A DNA stretch of 64,000 nt from Pelagibius sp028280305. GTDB lineage: Bacteria; Pseudomonadota; Alphaproteobacteria; Kiloniellales; Kiloniellaceae. The notes under the pieces are model-generated. The model saw only the letters and a program-made list of their open reading frames with translations, was not told the origin of the DNA and did not search any database. The position numbers were made by a program, and so were the translations under genes. The stretch lies in the NCBI RefSeq assembly GCF_965233615.1, contig NZ_OZ247495.1. One strand, written 5' to 3'. Of the stretch, positions 63,822-64,000 are shown piece by piece (position 1 is the first letter of the stretch; each line of letters opens with the position of its first letter).

Positions 63822-64000
<179 letters not shown>

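Overview
The window is chromosomal DNA from a GC-rich alphaproteobacterium, most likely a member of the broad Rhodospirillales group (Rhodovibrionaceae/Kiloniellaceae-like). The lineage is inferred from gene content and order (rplM-rpsI, hom-glpX-recJ, a liv operon with a small DUF6867-like gene, adhC-fghA, CobU/CobD, class I PHA synthase) and from an alphaproteobacterial-type Zur box. There is no phage, insertion sequence, integrase or CRISPR array. Coding density is high. Several genes appear to start at TTG: the LuxR-type gene at 3817, hom, hmuT, ppa and ynbE.

Layout. Positions 1-3.2 kb: end of an MscS-like channel gene, enoyl-CoA hydratase, a composite palindromic repeat, a thioesterase and rplM-rpsI. 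3.2-7.9 kb: a visibly less GC-rich block with a membrane-anchored LuxR-type regulator divergent from a Tat-exported multicopper oxidase, then a Zur-box-controlled COG0523 zinc GTPase divergent from a gamma-carbonic-anhydrase-like gene. 7.9-17.5 kb: PHA synthase, an OmpA-type lipoprotein, amino-acid and central metabolism (aminotransferase, homoserine dehydrogenase, GlpX, RecJ), a DUF1194 protein and tRNA-Glu. 17.8-21.1 kb: a heme-uptake operon (hmuTUV plus an IsdG-type heme monooxygenase) behind a Fur-like palindrome. 21.3-23.4 kb: an astacin-like metallopeptidase with a lysine-rich repeat tail, an acetyltransferase and a small protein. 23.8-29.3 kb: branched-chain amino-acid ABC transporter. 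29.4-34.4 kb: mostly unrecognised exported proteins, a 26-residue membrane microprotein, a TPR lipoprotein and a beta/gamma-crystallin-like secreted protein. 34.6-47.2 kb: cobalamin genes, D-cysteine desulfhydrase, pyrophosphatase, a hybrid-free sensor kinase, a PAS protein, bactofilin, a desaturase, the glutathione-dependent formaldehyde pathway with a second inverted copy of the composite repeat, an aldolase, a VOC protein and a hydrolase.

47.2-64 kb is almost entirely on the minus strand and holds a molybdenum-hydroxylase system. coxS-coxL-coxM encode the three subunits; the CoxL active-site loop is AYRGAGR, the form II type. The maturation genes coxD and coxE-coxI-coxF-mocA lie further downstream. 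They are separated from the structural genes by a ydbH-ynbE-ydbL envelope lipid-transport operon and by opgD, usp and an AGCS symporter gene. coxE, coxI, coxF and a MoeA/MobA fusion gene overlap end to end and are probably translationally coupled.

The observations most worth a second look are: the two inverted copies of a two-hairpin repeat whose stems differ in sequence but keep pairing; the 25-bp tandem duplication that copies the ribosome-binding site and start codon of the LuxR-type gene; the Zur- and Fur-like operators; the metallopeptidase with a KTAP repeat tail and no signal peptide; the 26-residue membrane protein; and the split form II cox cluster.
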